A DNA stretch of 64,000 nucleotides from Anaeromyxobacter terrae (GCF_022690685.1 NZ_JALCYY010000003.1:105666-169665), one strand, 5' to 3'; counted from the first letter of the stretch, positions 20,575-30,503 are shown. A program made the numbers and translations. The notes: generated by a model not told the origin, from the sequence alone.

Positions 20575-21864
20575 TCAGCTCGGCTCCGCGGCGGTCGCGG
20601 GCGCCCCGCGCCTCCGCACCACCGCGAGCATCACGAGCAGCACCGCTATCCCCGCGAACGTGAGGACGACGTCCATGGCGAGCGAGCCGTGCGAGCCGCG
20701 CAGCCCCGCGGGGAAGAACGCCGCGCTCGCCGCCCAGCCGTCGAGCCAGGTGACGTAGCTGATGGCGAGGTTCGAGGCGGCGTTGAAGAGCGCGTACTTC
20801 GTCGTCGTCGCGGCGGTGTGGCCGATGAGCTCGAGCACCATGCCCGCCCAGGTGGCGAAGGCGATCCCGTTCGCGAACGAGTACGCGAGCGTGCCCCAGG
20901 CGTAGGTCGCCGGCGTGAGCGGCGCGAGCAGCATGGCGATCGCGGAGAGCGCGGTGATCCCGCCGGCGAGGGCGTAGGCGAGGCGGCGGCTCATCCGATC
21001 CGCGACGTAGCCGCCCACGAGCGAGCCCGCCGCGGCGCTGATGCCGCCGCCGAGCCCGTTCACGAGCTCCACCACCCGGGCCGAGGCGCCGAAGTCCGGC
21101 GCCATGCCGGCGAAGAGGTTCGTGAGGGCGCCGCAGCCCACCGGGGCGAGGCAGATGACGAGCCCGGTGAACCCCGCGCGGCTGCGGACCGTGCGGCCGA
21201 GGTCCTTCAGCATCTCCCACAGGTGCAGCCCGAGCGCGCGCGAGACGCTCCCCGCCCGCGCCACCGCCGCGTCCACCCAGCGAGGCTCGACGATGCGCAG
21301 CGCGAGCGAGGCGCTCGCGAGGACGACGAGCGCGAGCGCGATCCCGCCCGCCCGCGGCGAGACGTGCTCCGACACCCACAGCGCGAGCGCGCCGAGGAGG
21401 CCCGTCCCGCCGACGTTCGAGGCCATCGAGAACCCGCCCGCCTTGCCCTTGTCCTCGAGGCGGGTGGTGATGGCCATGAGCGCGTTGTTCGCGGCGTGGC
21501 CGGTCGTCGCGGTGGCCTGCGCGAGCATGATGAGGGTCGTGTACAGGCCGAGGTTCCGGAGCGGATCGGGTACGAGCGAGGCCGCGACGAGCAGCGCGGC
21601 GGTCGCCGTCGTCATCGCGAGGTACCAGGTGCGCTTGAAGGAGCCGATGTCGAGCACCGGGATCCACAGGATCTTGAACGCGTGCGGCGCGAACACCGCC
21701 GCGCTGATCGCGCCGACCTGGTCGAGCGGCAGCCCGCCCTGGCGCAGCCAGAACGGCATCGCGATCATCGCGTAGCCGACGGCCGCGCCGAAGGGCAGGT
21801 CGAGGAAGAGGAACAGCCAGGGGGGCGTCGGGCGGGCGGGCGAGGCCGCGGGCGTCGAGGTCAC
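20575..21864 (-). CDS. MFS transporter (AmpG-like)
   Basis: This 429-residue protein has about twelve transmembrane helices. The first helix region, P-W-L-F-L-F-L-D-L-P-F-G, and the loop K-I-L-W-I-P-V-L-D resemble the AmpG/PAT-type branch (muropeptide or acetyl-CoA-like permeases), but the specificity cannot be set from sequence. The central loop R-T-V-R-S-R-A-G-F is typical. It is located 10 bases downstream of the aminopeptidase gene on the same strand, so an operon with peptide-degrading function is plausible. Confidence 0.8.
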   Translation of the reverse strand: MTSTPAASPARPTPPWLFLFLDLPFGAAVGYAMIAMPFWLRQGGLPLDQVGAISAAVFAPHAFKILWIPVLDIGSFKRTWYLAMTTATAALLVAASLVPDPLRNLGLYTTLIMLAQATATTGHAANNALMAITTRLEDKGKAGGFSMASNVGGTGLLGALALWVSEHVSPRAGGIALALVVLASASLALRIVEPRWVDAAVARAGSVSRALGLHLWEMLKDLGRTVRSRAGFTGLVICLAPVGCGALTNLFAGMAPDFGASARVVELVNGLGGGISAAAGSLVGGYVADRMSRRLAYALAGGITALSAIAMLLAPLTPATYAWGTLAYSFANGIAFATWAGMVLELIGHTAATTTKYALFNAASNLAISYVTWLDGWAASAAFFPAGLRGSHGSLAMDVVLTFAGIAVLLVMLAVVRRRGAPATAAEPS

Positions 21865-21874
21865 GCGGCGGAGT

Positions 21875-24433
21875 CTACCTCGCCTCGAGCCAGCGGCCGA
21901 TCGCGGCCTGGGTCCGCTCGCGCAGCGCGACGTCCTGGCGGAGCCGCTCGAGCGTCTGCGCGATGGCCTGGCGCGCCTCGTCGAGCGGGTGGGCCGCGAG
22001 GAACGCCTCCGCCTCCTCGAGCTCGCGGCGCTCGACGAGCGCCCCCATCGCCTCGACGACGCGGCGGAGCAGCATCGGTGCCCCCTTCACGCGCGCGTGG
22101 AGCTTCTCCCAGTCCGCCCGCAGGCGCTCCCAGAACGGCCTGCGCGCGGTGCGGTTCGCCAGGAGCGCCGCGACGAACGAGGCGACGTCCTGGAGCGGGA
22201 CCTCGTCCGTGAAGACGAGGTCCACGCCGCGCGCCGCGAGCGCCGGCTCCTCGAAGGACGCCAGGGCGAGGAGCCAGCGGCGCCGGAAGGCGGGGTCGGT
22301 CTCCTTGGCGAAGAGCCCGCGGAAGCGCTCAAGGCGCGCGAGGTCCCCGCCCCGCGCAGCCATCGCCACGGCCGGATCGTGCAGGTTCGGCTCGAGCGCG
22401 CCGCGGTCGCCGGCGATCCAGCGGTCGAGCCGGACCGTCGCCTCCTGGGCGACGCCCGCGCTGCGGGCCACGACTCCGAGCGCCCGCACCGCGGCGGCGC
22501 GCCGGAGCCGCACGTCGTCCGGCTCGGCCTGCACCGCGTCCCAGCCGCACGCGGCGAGCCGCGGCCCGAACAGCGTCACGACGAGCGCCGCGAAGCGCAG
22601 CCGCTCGCCGTCGCCGAGGAGCCGGTACTCGATCGCGGAGAGTCGCGCCACGAGCTCGTCGAGGACCGCGTGGTCCTCCTCGCCCCCGAAGCGCGTCACG
22701 AGATCGAAAAACGCCCCGACCTCCCGCTCGCCGCTCCGCACGAGGGCCCACTCGTCCGACAGGAGCTGGATCCGCTCCGCCGGCGCGAGGAAGGCGAGGT
22801 TCTGGCCCAGGGCCTCGAGCCCCGCGGCGTCGTAGGCGACCCGGTAGAACCCGGTCGCGCCAGCGTTGGCGCAGACGAACGCGGGCGCGTCGGCGCCCGC
22901 GAGCTCCACCTCCGCGCGCCGCTCGCGCAGCAGGTAGCGCTGCTCCGTCATCCGCTCGCCTTCGCCGTGGCGGAGGACGAGCGGCACCGGCCAGACCGTG
23001 TCGTCCGCCGCCGCGCTCCCCTCCGAGAAGAACCGCCGCTGCTCGAGCGTGAGCACGCGCCCCTCCCGCCGCACGTGCACGAGCGGGAAGCCGGGCTGGC
23101 CGATCCAGCCGTTCGCGAGCTCGACCACCGGCTCGCGCGACGCCTCGGCGAGCGCGCCCCACAGGTCGTCGGCGACGGCGTTCCCGCGCGCGTGCCGCTG
23201 CATGTAGATCCGGATCCCGTCCCGGAACCGCTCCGCGCCGAGGTAGCCCTCGATCATGCGGAGCACCGCCCCGCCCTTCTCGTAGGTGATGAGGTCGAAC
23301 GCTTCGCCCGCCGCGTTCACGTCGCGGATCTCTGCGCGGATGGGGTGCGTGGACCGCAGCGCGTCGAGGTGCATGGCCGCAGCCTTGCCCTGGTCGAACT
23401 CGAGCCACACGCGCCAGGCGGGATTCCACTGATCCACGACCTTGAACGCCATCCAGGTGGCGAACGCCTCGTTGAGCCAGAGGTCGTCCCACCACGTCAT
23501 GGTGACCCAGTTTCCGAACCACTGGTGCGCGAGCTCGTGCGTGACCACCTCGGCGACCCGCTTCTTCTGGGCGAGCGACGCCGTCTGCGGGTCGAGGAGC
23601 AGCGCGACCTCGCGGAACGTGATGAGCCCCGCGTTCTCCATCGCCCCCGCCTCGAACTCGGGGAGCCCGACCTGATCGACCTTGCCGAAGGCGTACGGCG
23701 CGCCGAAGTAGTCCTCGAGGCGGGGCAGCACCTCGACCGCGACGTCCTGGCCGAAGCCGGTGAGCGGGAGCTTCTCGGGCGAGGCCCAGGTCCGGACCGG
23801 CACGCCGCGCACGTTCACGGGCGGGAACCCCTCCACCCCGCCGGCGACGAGCGCGACGAGGTAGGTCGGCAGCGGCGGCGTCTCGGCGAAGACCACGCGC
23901 CGGCGCCCGCCGGGGAGCACCTCCTCCCCCTCGGGCGCGCCGTTCGAGAGGACCGCCCCTCCCGCGGGCACCTCGATCGTGAGCCGCCAGGTCGCCTTGA
24001 AACCGGGCTCGTCGAACGACGGGAACACCCGCCGCGCGTCCGCGGCCTCGAACTGCGTCGCGCAGAGGCCGGGCCCCGCGAGGTAGAGCCCGCGGAGCCC
24101 CGGGCTCATGCGGCCGCTCCAGGCGAGCTCGAGCCAGCTCCCGCCGCTCGGCACCGGCTCCGCGAAGCGCAGGATGACCGTCTCGCTCGCGGCGACGGGA
24201 GTGACCGCTGCCGCCTCGAGGGCCCGGCCGCCGGCGTGGAGCACGGCGCGGGTCACGTCGAGCTCGGCGGCGTGCAAGACGATCTCGTCCGCGACCTCCG
24301 CGGAGGAGAGCTCGATCCGCTCGGTCCCGGCGAAGCGCTTGCCCTCGAGATCGACCGAGAGGGAGGCCTCGTAGCGAAGCGGGCGGAGGTGGAGCGGGAG
24401 CCGGAAGGTGCGGTCGTCGGTGGGGTGGGGCAT
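21875..24433 (-). CDS. pepN: M1-family aminopeptidase
   Basis: This 852-residue protein has the complete M1 core: G-A-M-E-N-A-G (substrate N-terminus binding), H-E-L-A-H-Q-W-F-G-N with the downstream Glu in N-E-A-F-A (zinc ligands), and the catalytic Tyr region in Y-E-K-G-G. The C-terminal ERAP1-like helical domain (about 520-852) is present, so the length is normal for the puromycin-sensitive/APN branch. No signal peptide is seen, hence a cytosolic enzyme trimming peptides. ATG 24433 is chosen because the conserved first strand starts about 10 residues later. Confidence 0.93.
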   Translation of the reverse strand: MPHPTDDRTFRLPLHLRPLRYEASLSVDLEGKRFAGTERIELSSAEVADEIVLHAAELDVTRAVLHAGGRALEAAAVTPVAASETVILRFAEPVPSGGSWLELAWSGRMSPGLRGLYLAGPGLCATQFEAADARRVFPSFDEPGFKATWRLTIEVPAGGAVLSNGAPEGEEVLPGGRRRVVFAETPPLPTYLVALVAGGVEGFPPVNVRGVPVRTWASPEKLPLTGFGQDVAVEVLPRLEDYFGAPYAFGKVDQVGLPEFEAGAMENAGLITFREVALLLDPQTASLAQKKRVAEVVTHELAHQWFGNWVTMTWWDDLWLNEAFATWMAFKVVDQWNPAWRVWLEFDQGKAAAMHLDALRSTHPIRAEIRDVNAAGEAFDLITYEKGGAVLRMIEGYLGAERFRDGIRIYMQRHARGNAVADDLWGALAEASREPVVELANGWIGQPGFPLVHVRREGRVLTLEQRRFFSEGSAAADDTVWPVPLVLRHGEGERMTEQRYLLRERRAEVELAGADAPAFVCANAGATGFYRVAYDAAGLEALGQNLAFLAPAERIQLLSDEWALVRSGEREVGAFFDLVTRFGGEEDHAVLDELVARLSAIEYRLLGDGERLRFAALVVTLFGPRLAACGWDAVQAEPDDVRLRRAAAVRALGVVARSAGVAQEATVRLDRWIAGDRGALEPNLHDPAVAMAARGGDLARLERFRGLFAKETDPAFRRRWLLALASFEEPALAARGVDLVFTDEVPLQDVASFVAALLANRTARRPFWERLRADWEKLHARVKGAPMLLRRVVEAMGALVERRELEEAEAFLAAHPLDEARQAIAQTLERLRQDVALRERTQAAIGRWLEAR

Positions 24434-24678
24434 CGGGTCGGTCCTCGGCGCGCCGGGCGGCGCACCCGCCAAGGCGTAACCGATGACGGCTCCGTTCCCC
24501 ACGACTTTCGGCCGGCACCGGCGTGGGCGCCGCCGGATACCCGCGCGGGCCCGCGACCCGACGGGGCTGAGCTGCTCGCGCTCGCGGGGTCCGGGCCTCC
24601 GCGGCCCTCGCCACGCGGCGCGCCCGCGCCGTCCTCCTGCGCGGTCCGCCGGGCGGCGCCGTCCCCCTCCCCGCCCGC

Positions 24679-25824
24679 TCACGGCCCGTCGGCGGCTCCG
24701 TCGCGCGCCGGCGCGCGCTCGGCTCTCGGAAGCCGGACCGTGAAGGTCGTGCCGGTGTCGGGCGAGGAGACCACGCCCACGTCGCCTCCGTGCGCCTCCA
24801 CGAGGCTCCTCACGATGAAGAGCCCCAACCCGAGCCCGCCGCGCCTGCCGCGGCGCGCGCTGGAGCGGAACGGGTCGAAGATCGACGGGAGCAGCTCGCG
24901 CGGGATCGCGCCGGCGTTGCGGACCCGCAGCTCCACCGTGCGAGGGTCGCCGCCGTCGATCTCGACCCGCACCGGCCCGTCCTCGCCGTGCTGCAGCGCG
25001 TTCGCGACGAGGTTCGACACCACCCGGCCGAGCCGGTCGACGTCCCACTCGCCGGAGTCGTCGCCGCGCGCGTCGACGACCGTCCGCTCGAGGTGCTCGC
25101 CCTCGAGCTCGCCCACGATTCGCCGCGCGAGCTCCCCGAGCCGCGCGCGCCGCCGCTCCAGCCGGATCCCGCCGCTGACCCGCAGCCGGGTGAAGTCGAG
25201 CAGCTCCTCGATCATCCGCGCCATGCGCCGCCCGGAGAACAGGATCCGCTGCGCCGTCTTCACGGTAGAGTCGCTCTCCGCCCGGCGCTGGATGAGATCG
25301 GCCGAGGCGAGGATCGAGGAGAGCGGGTTCCGGAGGTCGTGCCCGAGGATCCCCGCGAAGGTCTCGTTCATGCGCAGCTGCTCGCGGAGCCGGGCCACGA
25401 GCCCGTCGCGCTCCTCGAGGCGGGCGGCGAGCTCGCGCCGCTGCCGCGCGAGCTCGAGGAAGACGTCCACCTTGGCCTTGAGGACGTGCGGATCGAGCGG
25501 CTTGTGGAGGAAGTCCACCGCGCCGGCCTCGTACCCCTGGAACACGCGCCCCGGCTCCCGCGCCGCGGCCGTCACGAAGATGATGGGCACGCCGCGCGCG
25601 TGCCGCGTCCCTCGCATCAGCTCGGCCAGCTCGAAGCCGTCCATCTCCGGCATCTGCACGTCCAGCACCGCGAGCGCGTACTCGTGACGCAGGACGAGCT
25701 CGAGCGCGTCCTCGCCGGAGCGCGCGCAGTGGATCTCGACCCCGTCCCGCGCGAGCAGCGCCTCGAGCGCGACGAGGTTCTCCTCCCGGTCGTCGACGAG
25801 GAGGATCTTCTCCGGGCCGCTCAC
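24679..25824 (-). CDS. Response regulator-histidine kinase fusion
   Basis: This 381-residue soluble protein has an N-terminal REC domain (1-125; acidic pair L-V-D-D, phosphoacceptor Asp in V-L-D-V-Q-M-P, Lys in H-K-P-L-D), a short coiled coil, then HisKA ([10 protein letters not shown]) and HATPase (N-x3-N-A-L-Q-H-G; G-L-G-L-G-L-F). It probably receives phosphate on the REC and modulates its own kinase. The GTG start overlaps the cheB stop (GTGA), so it is the last gene of the CheR-CheB module. Confidence 0.9.
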   Translation of the reverse strand: MSGPEKILLVDDREENLVALEALLARDGVEIHCARSGEDALELVLRHEYALAVLDVQMPEMDGFELAELMRGTRHARGVPIIFVTAAAREPGRVFQGYEAGAVDFLHKPLDPHVLKAKVDVFLELARQRRELAARLEERDGLVARLREQLRMNETFAGILGHDLRNPLSSILASADLIQRRAESDSTVKTAQRILFSGRRMARMIEELLDFTRLRVSGGIRLERRRARLGELARRIVGELEGEHLERTVVDARGDDSGEWDVDRLGRVVSNLVANALQHGEDGPVRVEIDGGDPRTVELRVRNAGAIPRELLPSIFDPFRSSARRGRRGGLGLGLFIVRSLVEAHGGDVGVVSSPDTGTTFTVRLPRAERAPARDGAADGP

Positions 25825-26402
25825 CGCCGCACCTCCGTGCCGCCCAGCGAGACGAGGTACGCCCGGATCGCTGCGGGCGCGAGCACGAGCTGGGGGTCCG
25901 CCTCGCGAAGGGCGGCCTCCGGCATGTGGGGCGACCACGCCGTCGCCGGATCCTGGACGATCGCCAGGCCGCCCGCGCGGCGCACGGCGGCGAGGCCCGC
26001 GGCGCCGTCCGCGCTCGCGCCCGAGAGCACCACCCCGACGACGCCCTCCGCGTAGGCGTCCGCGGCCGACTCGAGCAGCGGGTCGATGGCCGGACGCGAG
26101 TGGTGCACGGGGGCGTCGACGGAGAGCGCGAGCGTGCCGTCCGCCTCGACGAGCAGGTGGTAGTCGGGCGGGGCGACGTGGACCGTCCCCGGCGTGGCCC
26201 GCGCCTTGTCCTCCGCCTCGATCACGGCGAGGGGCGTCCGGGCCCCGAGCACCTCCGCGAGCATGCTCTGCTGCCCCCCGGGGAGGTGGACGACGACGAG
26301 CACGGGCAGCGGGTAACCGGCCGGGAGCGCGGGGAGGATCTCGAGCAGCGCCTCGATCGCCCCCGCGGATCCACCCATCACCACGATGCGCGGCTCGGCC
26401 AC
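25821..26402 (-). CDS. cheB: Stand-alone CheB methylesterase domain
   Basis: The 193-residue protein is only the catalytic domain: G-G-S-A-G-A (catalytic Ser), V-V-H-L (catalytic His) and the Asp in V-V-L-S-G-A-S-A-D-G. The REC domain that normally regulates CheB is absent. It hydrolyses glutamyl methyl esters of receptors. One base separates its GTG start from the cheR stop. It overlaps the downstream kinase gene by four bases, so expression is coupled. Confidence 0.9.
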   Translation of the reverse strand: MAEPRIVVMGGSAGAIEALLEILPALPAGYPLPVLVVVHLPGGQQSMLAEVLGARTPLAVIEAEDKARATPGTVHVAPPDYHLLVEADGTLALSVDAPVHHSRPAIDPLLESAADAYAEGVVGVVLSGASADGAAGLAAVRRAGGLAIVQDPATAWSPHMPEAALREADPQLVLAPAAIRAYLVSLGGTEVRR

Positions 26403-26403
26403 G

Positions 26404-27222
26404 TCATGCCCTCCGGTAGATCCGCTCGCTCCGGTCGAACTCCGTGAACCGTCTCGCCTCGGCGGAGAAGCGGACCGTCTCCCGCGACCCGAGCCCGAGG
26501 AACCCCATCGGGCAGAGCGCGTCGGCGAACAGGCGCAGCGCCCGGTCCTGCAGCGCCCGGTCGAAGTAGATGAGCACGTTCCGGCACGAGACCATCTGCA
26601 CCTCGGCGAAGACCTCGTCGGTCGCGAGGCTGTGGTCGGCGAACACGACGCGCGCGCGGAGCGAGCGGTCGAACGCGGCGCCGCCGTACCCGGTCACGTA
26701 GTGGTCGGAGAGCGACGCCTTCCCGCCGGCGCGCTGGTAGTTCTCGCTGAAAGCGGGCATGCGCTCGAGCGCGAACACGCCCGCCTCCGCGCGCGCGAGC
26801 GCCGGGGGGTGGATGTCCGTGGCGTAGATGATCGTCCGCTCGAGGAGCCCCTCCTCCCGGAGGAGGATCGCGTACGAGTAGACCTCCTCCCCCGTGGCGC
26901 AGCCGGCGATCCAGAGCTTCACGGAGGGATAGGTGGCGAGGATCGGCACCACCCGCTCGCGCACGGCCCGGAAGTAGGAGGGGTCGCGGAAGAGATCGCT
27001 CACCTGGATCGTGAGGTCCTCGAGCAGCTGCGGGAACACGGTGGGCTCGTGGAGCACCCGCTCCTGGAGCGCGGAGATCGTGCGGCAGCCGAAGCGGCCG
27101 GCGGCGCGCACGAGGCGGCGCTTCATCGAGGCGCCGCCGTAGCGGCGGAAGTCGTAGTGGTACTTCTCGAAGATCGCCTCGAGGAGGAGCCGGATCTCGA
27201 GGTCGACGTCCTGAGTGATCAC
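26404..27222 (-). CDS. cheR: CheR-type protein-glutamate methyltransferase
   Basis: This 272-residue protein has the CheR helical N domain (L-E-A-I-F-E-K-Y-H-Y-D-F-R-x-Y) and the SAM-binding domain (W-I-A-G-C-A-T-G-E-E-V-Y-S, then C-R-N-V-L-I-Y-F). The R-R-L motif that contacts receptors is near residues 31-36. It uses SAM to methylate receptor glutamates. It starts GTG nine bases after the large hybrid kinase, in a presumed operon with cheB. Without a receptor or CheA in the cluster, its target may be the kinase coiled coil; that is inference. Confidence 0.9.
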   Translation of the reverse strand: MITQDVDLEIRLLLEAIFEKYHYDFRRYGGASMKRRLVRAAGRFGCRTISALQERVLHEPTVFPQLLEDLTIQVSDLFRDPSYFRAVRERVVPILATYPSVKLWIAGCATGEEVYSYAILLREEGLLERTIIYATDIHPPALARAEAGVFALERMPAFSENYQRAGGKASLSDHYVTGYGGAAFDRSLRARVVFADHSLATDEVFAEVQMVSCRNVLIYFDRALQDRALRLFADALCPMGFLGLGSRETVRFSAEARRFTEFDRSERIYRRA

Positions 27223-27231
27223 CCGTCGGTC

Positions 27232-30200
27232 CTAGCGGGGCATCCAGACCCGCATGAGCGAGAGGAGCTTCTCGAGGTCGATGGGCTTCGAGACGTAGTC
27301 GTTCGCCCCGGCGTCGAGGCAGCGCTGGCGGTCGTCCGCCATCGCGCGGGCGGTGAGCGCGATGATGGGGAGCTTCGCGAGGCGCGCATCGGCGCGGATG
27401 CGCCGCATCGCCTCGTACCCGTCCATCTCCGGCATCATGATGTCCATCAGCACGAGGTCGGTCCGGGGGGCGCGCGCGAGCACCTCGAGCGCCTCGCGCC
27501 CGTTCCGCGCGATGTCGACCACCGCGCCGCGCGCCTCGAGGAGCGCCGCGAGCGCGAAGACGTTGCGCACGTCGTCCTCCACCACGAGCACGCGCCGCCC
27601 CTCGAAGACCGCCTCGCGGCTGCGCGCCACCTGGAGCATGCGGCGCCGCTCCGGCGGCAGCTCGGCCTCGACCTGGTGGAGGAACAGCGTCACCTCGTCG
27701 AGGAGCCGCTCCGGAGAGCGTGCCCCCTTCACGATGATGGACCGCGAGTAGCGGCGCAGCCGCTGCTCCTCGTCCGGGTCGAGCGAGCGGCCGGTGTAGA
27801 CGATGACGGGCGGGAACGGCGACCCCTCGCTCGCGGCCATCCGCTCGAGCAGGTCGAAGCCCGAGCCGTCGGGGAGCGCGAGGTCCATCACCACGCAGTC
27901 GAAGGTCTGGCCCTGGAGCTTCGCGACCGCGTCCGCGACGGTCGAGGCGCCGACCGTCTCGACGTCGCGCCCCGAGAGCAGCCTCGACAGGCTCTCCCGC
28001 TGGACGGGATCGTCCTCCACCACGAGGATTCGCCGCACCCCCGCGCGCAGGCGCTCCTCGAGCTTCTCGAACGCCTCGAGGAGCTCGTCGCGCTTCACCG
28101 GCTTCAGCGCGTACCCGACCGCGCCCATCTCCAGGGCCGCGTGCGTGTAGTCCTCGACCGACATGACGTGGACCGGGACGTGGCGGGTGCGCGGGTCGCG
28201 CTTCAGCTGGTCGAGCACCGCGAGGCCGGAGAGATCCGGCAGGCCCACGTCGAGCACGATCGCCTCGGGAGGCTCCGCGAACGCCCGCTCGAGCCCGGCG
28301 GAGGCCGTCGTGGCGAGCTCGCACGCGAAGAGGCGCTCGCGGGCGAGCCCGCAGAGCACCTCGGCGAAGGCCGGGTCGTCCTCGATGACGAGCACGCGGC
28401 GGGCGCCGTCCACCCTCGCGGGTGCCGGACCCGAACCGGCGGCTGCCTCGGCCTTGGCGAGCGCCGCGGGCGGCATCGCGCGCAGGACGGCCGGCGCGCG
28501 GCTCGCCGGAACCGACGCCGGCACCGCCGCGGCCGTCGCGGGCGCCTGCGCCGCGAGCGGTACGCGCTCGCGCGCCCGGGTGCCGATCGCTCGCGGCAGG
28601 GTGACCGTGAAGGCGCTCCCCCGCCCCGGCGCGCTCTCCAGCGACAGGGTCCCGCCGAGCAGCGCCACGAGCTCTCGCGCGATGGAGAGCCCGAGCCCCG
28701 TCCCCCCGTACCTCCGGCTGGTCGTCCCGTCCGCCTGCCGGAAGGCCTCGAACACGAGGCGCTGCTTCTCCTCGGGGATGCCGATGCCGGTGTCCTGGAC
28801 CACGAGCGCGACGTGATCGTCCGGCGCGGGCGAGACCCGCAGGGTCACGCCGCCGCGCTCGGTGAACTTGAAGGCGTTCGAGAGGAGGTTCTGCATGACC
28901 TGGAGCAGGCGCTGCGGATCGGTCGTCAGCTCCGGCGGCGCCCCCGCCTCGACGACCCGCTCGAACGCGAGGCCGCGCTCGGAGGCGACGGGCCCGAACG
29001 TGAGCGCGAGCTGCTCGACGAGCCGCGCGACCGGGACGGCCTCCGGGTGCACCTCCAGCCGGCCTGCCTCGATCTTGGAGAGGTCGAGGATGTCGTTGAT
29101 GAGCACGAGCAGGTCCGTGCCCGACTGGTGGATGGTGCGCGCGTACCTCACCTGCTCCTCGGTGAGGTTCCCGGGCGCGTTCTCGGAGAGGAGCTTCGCG
29201 AGGATGAGCGCGCTGTTGAGCGGCGTCCGGAGCTCGTGCGACATGTTCGCGAGGAACTCCGACTTGAACCGGCTCGCGCGCTCGAGCTCGTGGGCGCGCG
29301 CCTCGAGCTCCTCGCCGCGCTCCGCGAGCTGGGCGCGCTGGTCCTCGAGCGTCGCGGCCTGCTCCTCGAGCTGCACGTTCGCCTGCTCGAGCTCCGCCTG
29401 CTGCGCCTCGAGCCGGGCCTGCGAGTCGCGCAGCACGTCGGCCTGCGACTGCAGCTCCTCGTTCGCGACGCGCAGCTCCTCCTGCTGGATCTCGAGCCGC
29501 TCGGCCTGCCGCTGGGTCTCCGCGAGCAGCTCCTCGAGCCGCGCCCGGTCCCGCGCCGACCTGAGCGCGATGCCGAGCGGCTGGGCGATGCGGTCGAGGA
29601 CCTCGACGTCGAGGTCGTCGAACGCGCGGAACGCTCCGAGCTCGACGACGCCGATCACCTCGTCGTCCACCCTCGACGGCGCGAGCACCAGCGCCCGCGG
29701 GTCGGCGCCGCCCGCGCCCGAGGTGATGCGCAGGTAACCCGCGGGGACGTCGTTCACGAGACGCACCCGCCCCGCCACCGCGACCTCACCCGAGAGCCCC
29801 TCCCCCGGCGCGAACGACGCGCCGGCGCCCGGCTCCCCCGCGAGGGTCGCGCACGGGTGAAAGCGCCCATCGTCGCGCTGGACGTGGAGGGCGCCGACCT
29901 CGGCGCCGAGGTGGTTCGCGAGGGCGCGGAGCGCGTCGGCCCCCACCGCCTCGACGGGCTTGTCGCCCTGAAGCGCCCGGCGGACCGCGGCCATGCCCTC
30001 CCGGGTCCACTGCTCCCGCGCCACGACCATGCGCGCGCGCACCGAGGCCCGGACGATGAGCGCGACCACCCACACCATCACGAAGCCGATCGCCCGGTTC
30101 GTCAGCGGCAGCCAGGCTGGGAGGCCCGCCGGCGCGGCGGGCGAGACCACGTAGCCGATCGCGAGCAGCACGGTCGCGCCGGCCGCGACGGCGATCGCCG

Positions 30201-30363
30201 TCCAGCCCGTGCGCGCGAGGAGCGCCAGGGCGACCGGCACGGCGTACAGCGCCCACTCCGCGGAGCCGCGGGGGCCCACGGCGTCCGCACCGAGCACCGC
30301 CAGGAGACCGAGGGCGAGGAGCGCGAGGAAGGCAGGAGATTCGCGAGGAGTCGGCTTCAGCAT
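27232..30363 (-). CDS. Large hybrid sensor histidine kinase with three receiver domains
   Basis: The 1043-residue product has several N-terminal membrane helices (about 10-105), a GAF-like domain (about 150-265) and a long Gln/Glu-rich coiled coil (about 275-380). Then come HisKA with M-S-H-E-L-R-T-P-L, HATPase (N-L-L-S-N-A-F-K-F-T; G-T-G-L-G-L), and three REC domains with intact D-D/D/K sets (V-L-D-V-G-L-P, V-M-D-L-A-L-P, M-D-I-M-M-P-E-M-D-G). It is the first gene of the CheR-CheB cluster. Such kinases often feed a phosphorelay; the long coiled coil resembles an MCP signalling rod and might be methylated by the linked CheR. The start is ATG 30363. Confidence 0.92.
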   Translation of the reverse strand: MLKPTPRESPAFLALLALGLLAVLGADAVGPRGSAEWALYAVPVALALLARTGWTAIAVAAGATVLLAIGYVVSPAAPAGLPAWLPLTNRAIGFVMVWVVALIVRASVRARMVVAREQWTREGMAAVRRALQGDKPVEAVGADALRALANHLGAEVGALHVQRDDGRFHPCATLAGEPGAGASFAPGEGLSGEVAVAGRVRLVNDVPAGYLRITSGAGGADPRALVLAPSRVDDEVIGVVELGAFRAFDDLDVEVLDRIAQPLGIALRSARDRARLEELLAETQRQAERLEIQQEELRVANEELQSQADVLRDSQARLEAQQAELEQANVQLEEQAATLEDQRAQLAERGEELEARAHELERASRFKSEFLANMSHELRTPLNSALILAKLLSENAPGNLTEEQVRYARTIHQSGTDLLVLINDILDLSKIEAGRLEVHPEAVPVARLVEQLALTFGPVASERGLAFERVVEAGAPPELTTDPQRLLQVMQNLLSNAFKFTERGGVTLRVSPAPDDHVALVVQDTGIGIPEEKQRLVFEAFRQADGTTSRRYGGTGLGLSIARELVALLGGTLSLESAPGRGSAFTVTLPRAIGTRARERVPLAAQAPATAAAVPASVPASRAPAVLRAMPPAALAKAEAAAGSGPAPARVDGARRVLVIEDDPAFAEVLCGLARERLFACELATTASAGLERAFAEPPEAIVLDVGLPDLSGLAVLDQLKRDPRTRHVPVHVMSVEDYTHAALEMGAVGYALKPVKRDELLEAFEKLEERLRAGVRRILVVEDDPVQRESLSRLLSGRDVETVGASTVADAVAKLQGQTFDCVVMDLALPDGSGFDLLERMAASEGSPFPPVIVYTGRSLDPDEEQRLRRYSRSIIVKGARSPERLLDEVTLFLHQVEAELPPERRRMLQVARSREAVFEGRRVLVVEDDVRNVFALAALLEARGAVVDIARNGREALEVLARAPRTDLVLMDIMMPEMDGYEAMRRIRADARLAKLPIIALTARAMADDRQRCLDAGANDYVSKPIDLEKLLSLMRVWMPR

Positions 30364-30489
30364 CGTTGGGCCAGCGATAGGATCGATCGCGTCACTGCGC
30401 CAGAACCTGTACCTCGCCCCGTCGGGCGAGCCTCCGCCGACCCGCGCCCCGAGGGGTCGTATCAGTTGGCAAGGCGCGCTGCGTTAATT

Positions 30490-30503
30490 TGATTAGTGAA
30501 TCA
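30490..30503. promoter_or_regulatory. Palindrome in the acyl-CoA dehydrogenase promoter region
   Basis: TGATTAGTGAATCA is a 5-4-5 inverted repeat in an unusually AT-rich island (GTTAATTTGATTAGTGAATCAG). It lies 15 bases before the ATG of the dehydrogenase and overlaps or follows its likely promoter. It could be an operator for a fatty-acid-responsive regulator; the regulator is not known. Confidence 0.35.

Noticed and set aside
26386..30492. Very long open frame (over 1300 codons) on the plus strand
   Set aside because: It lies antisense to the hybrid kinase, CheR and CheB genes, has no domain, and follows from the high GC content at third positions.
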